From Spodoptera frugiperda (taxonomy: Eukaryota > Arthropoda > Insecta > Lepidoptera > Noctuidae), in the NCBI RefSeq assembly GCF_023101765.2, contig NC_064225.1:3286001-3350000 (forward strand): a stretch of 64,000 bases of DNA, read 5' to 3'. The notes under the pieces were generated by a model that saw only the letters and a list, made by a program, of their open reading frames with translations, ran no database searches and had not been told where the DNA came from. This document shows positions 62,801 through 64,000 of this stretch, one piece after another (within the stretch, counting starts at the first letter, position 1; every line of letters begins with the position of its first letter). Position numbers and translations under genes: made by a program.

Positions 62801-63140
62801 CAACGTCATGGTGGCCCAGAGGTTTAAGACTAGTACCTGCTTTTCATGCATGCGAGTTTGGGTTCGTAACTTCTCGAAACGAGAACGGCTTAGTACCAAT
62901 GTGCTTTTTTCCAAGTTATATGTACTTTTTAAGATTATTTAGACACCCCAGACAAACGGTAAAGGGAAACGTACTGGATTTACAATTTCTGATTATAAGT
63001 TTGAAATTGCCAACCCGCATTGTGCAAGCGTGTCGATTAATGCTCAAACCTTCTCCGCACGAGACAAGCCCTTTGGTCAGTAATGGCCTCTTAAAAGCTG
63101 TCGAAGGCTTTGGTCATCTTTTTTGCCTGTTGATGTGATG
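62801..63140 (+). mobile_element. S1 SINE
   Basis: TCATGGTGGCCCAGAGGTTT, TTCATGCATGCGAGTTTGGG, TCGTAACTTC (diverged B box), CCAAGTTATATGTAC, GCCAACCCGCATTGTGCAAG, TTAATGCTCAAACCTTCTCC, then a short TCGAAGGC/TTTGGTC duplication in the tail. Confidence 0.75.
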
Positions 63141-63144
63141 AGAA

Positions 63145-63750
63145 AGGCCTTTATAACATAACTAACCTCCCAAATCTACACCAAAACCACACATCAACGA
63201 TAGAATCGAAATTCCATACCCACTTTTGACCACAGAAAAGCAACTAGTTGCCTGAAACAGGCCATTGTACCCCGTTCAAACACTAAACATTGACTGGCCA
63301 CTACCATTCAAGTCCTGCTATACCAGACCTTTGTTTAGCAATTCACCTGGATAAATGGTCACATAGGTAATTGGGTACAAGTTCTATGTATGTACATAGG
63401 GTTATGTATCAAGCTAAACAAAACCAGTGTAAGCTGACCTTCGAATGTACGGAAAGATTATACAATCATATAGCGCTATAATATATCAAGCTAAACTAAA
63501 ACCAGTATAAGCTGGCCTTCTAAAATGGTTTACTATAGATGCGTAGTCATGTGTAGGTACTGCAAATGGAGCTTTAGTGTTATGTGGTAAAGTCTTTTTT
63601 TCGTTGACATGGGAATTAGGCTGGGTTTTCCGTTGATGTTGTAAAATAGAGTTTTGTGTGGGAGTAAGGTTGGAAAAGCACCCTAATGATGATGGTTTAA
63701 TAGATGTAGGAAAAAGGAAGGCGTGGGTAGATGTATAAAGAAAACTAATG
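63145..63750. other. unrecognised stretch with a short direct duplication
   Basis: ATCAAGCTAAAC...AAACCAGTGTAAGCTGACCT at 63409-63439 recurs at 63485-63519 with a few changes. Nothing else recognised. Confidence 0.5.
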
Positions 63751-63754
63751 TATA

Positions 63755-63809
63755 TTGAAAAATAGGGATTATATTGACGAATAGCTCGTCAATATATTAT
63801 ATTTTTCAA
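63755..63809. repeat. stem-loop
   Basis: TTGAAAAATA ... ATATTGACGA-ATAGC-TCGTCAATAT ... TATTTTTCAA: two nested 10-bp perfect arms with small internal bulges. Confidence 0.7.
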
Positions 63810-63924
63810 GATACTTGTAACCATGATGTTGTTCCTATATAATAGTAACTATAATAATTATTTATTATGTCTTCTTTTGTGAACAAAATAGATTTCTGAA
63901 ATAATGTTGTACTTGCTTGCTTTT

Positions 63925-64000
63925 GAATACCGCATCAAAATCGGTTCGGCCAAACGCGAGAAAATTGCGCACAAATTAATCTTATTGATAATAAATATCT
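63925..64000 (-). repeat. U repeat, cut by the window end
   Basis: AATACCGCATCAAAATCGG, TTCGGCCAAACGCGAGAAAA, TTGCGCACAAATTAATC. Confidence 0.65.

Overview
The window is AT-rich, repeat-dense, gene-poor animal DNA. It is most likely from a moth, probably a noctuid. That reading rests on the mix of tRNA-headed SINEs, an RTE-like retrotransposon, short Helitrons ending in CTAG, and many small TIR elements; it is recognition from memory and no search was run. I found no convincing host protein-coding exon on either strand. Almost every longer ORF lies inside a repeat. The one host gene I can support is an elongator tRNA-Met (CAT) at 60238-60310, minus strand.

Letters used for repeat families (private labels, not database names). 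Retroposons: S1, S2, S3, S4 are tRNA-headed SINEs. R and N are A-tailed short retroposons and are the most abundant. Z is a short repeat with a CAAAGT-rich tail. DNA elements: P, Q, T, Y, F, G are palindromic or TIR (MITE-like) elements. H and J are small Helitrons. A hAT-like element lies at 10.2 kb and a 759-bp TIR element (here TIR-759) at 49.7 kb. U, W, K, M, X are dispersed repeats of unknown class.

Layout. 0-10 kb: P and S3 fragments, the 3' end of a CR1/Jockey-group non-LTR element with its UTR and tail (2.05-3.07 kb), U, Q, N and R copies. 10-20 kb: a hAT-like element with an 8-bp target duplication split by an S1 SINE, then N, W, P, R, S1, T and K, followed by about 1.6 kb of unrecognised AT-rich DNA. 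20-34 kb: M, G, a GCAGT-rich MITE, full S3 and S2 copies, Helitrons J and H, a pair of strong palindromes at 26.7-26.8 kb, and Y. 34-40 kb: a 5'-truncated RTE-like element with an open reverse transcriptase frame inserted into S2, an N element holding nested R and Z, and a T foldback. 40-52 kb: a Helitron with both ends intact, foldback F, Q, K, and TIR-759, which sits inside a copy of M. 52-64 kb: N, R, S1, S2, S3 copies, a long GAGAGT microsatellite, the tRNA gene, a third Helitron H, and more S1 and S2.

The window holds no operon or pathway. Its interest is in insertion history. Several nestings can be ordered from target-site duplications, and one DNA transposon can be defined to the base by comparison with a related empty site. 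Boundaries of repeats without duplications or TIRs are approximate, read by eye.
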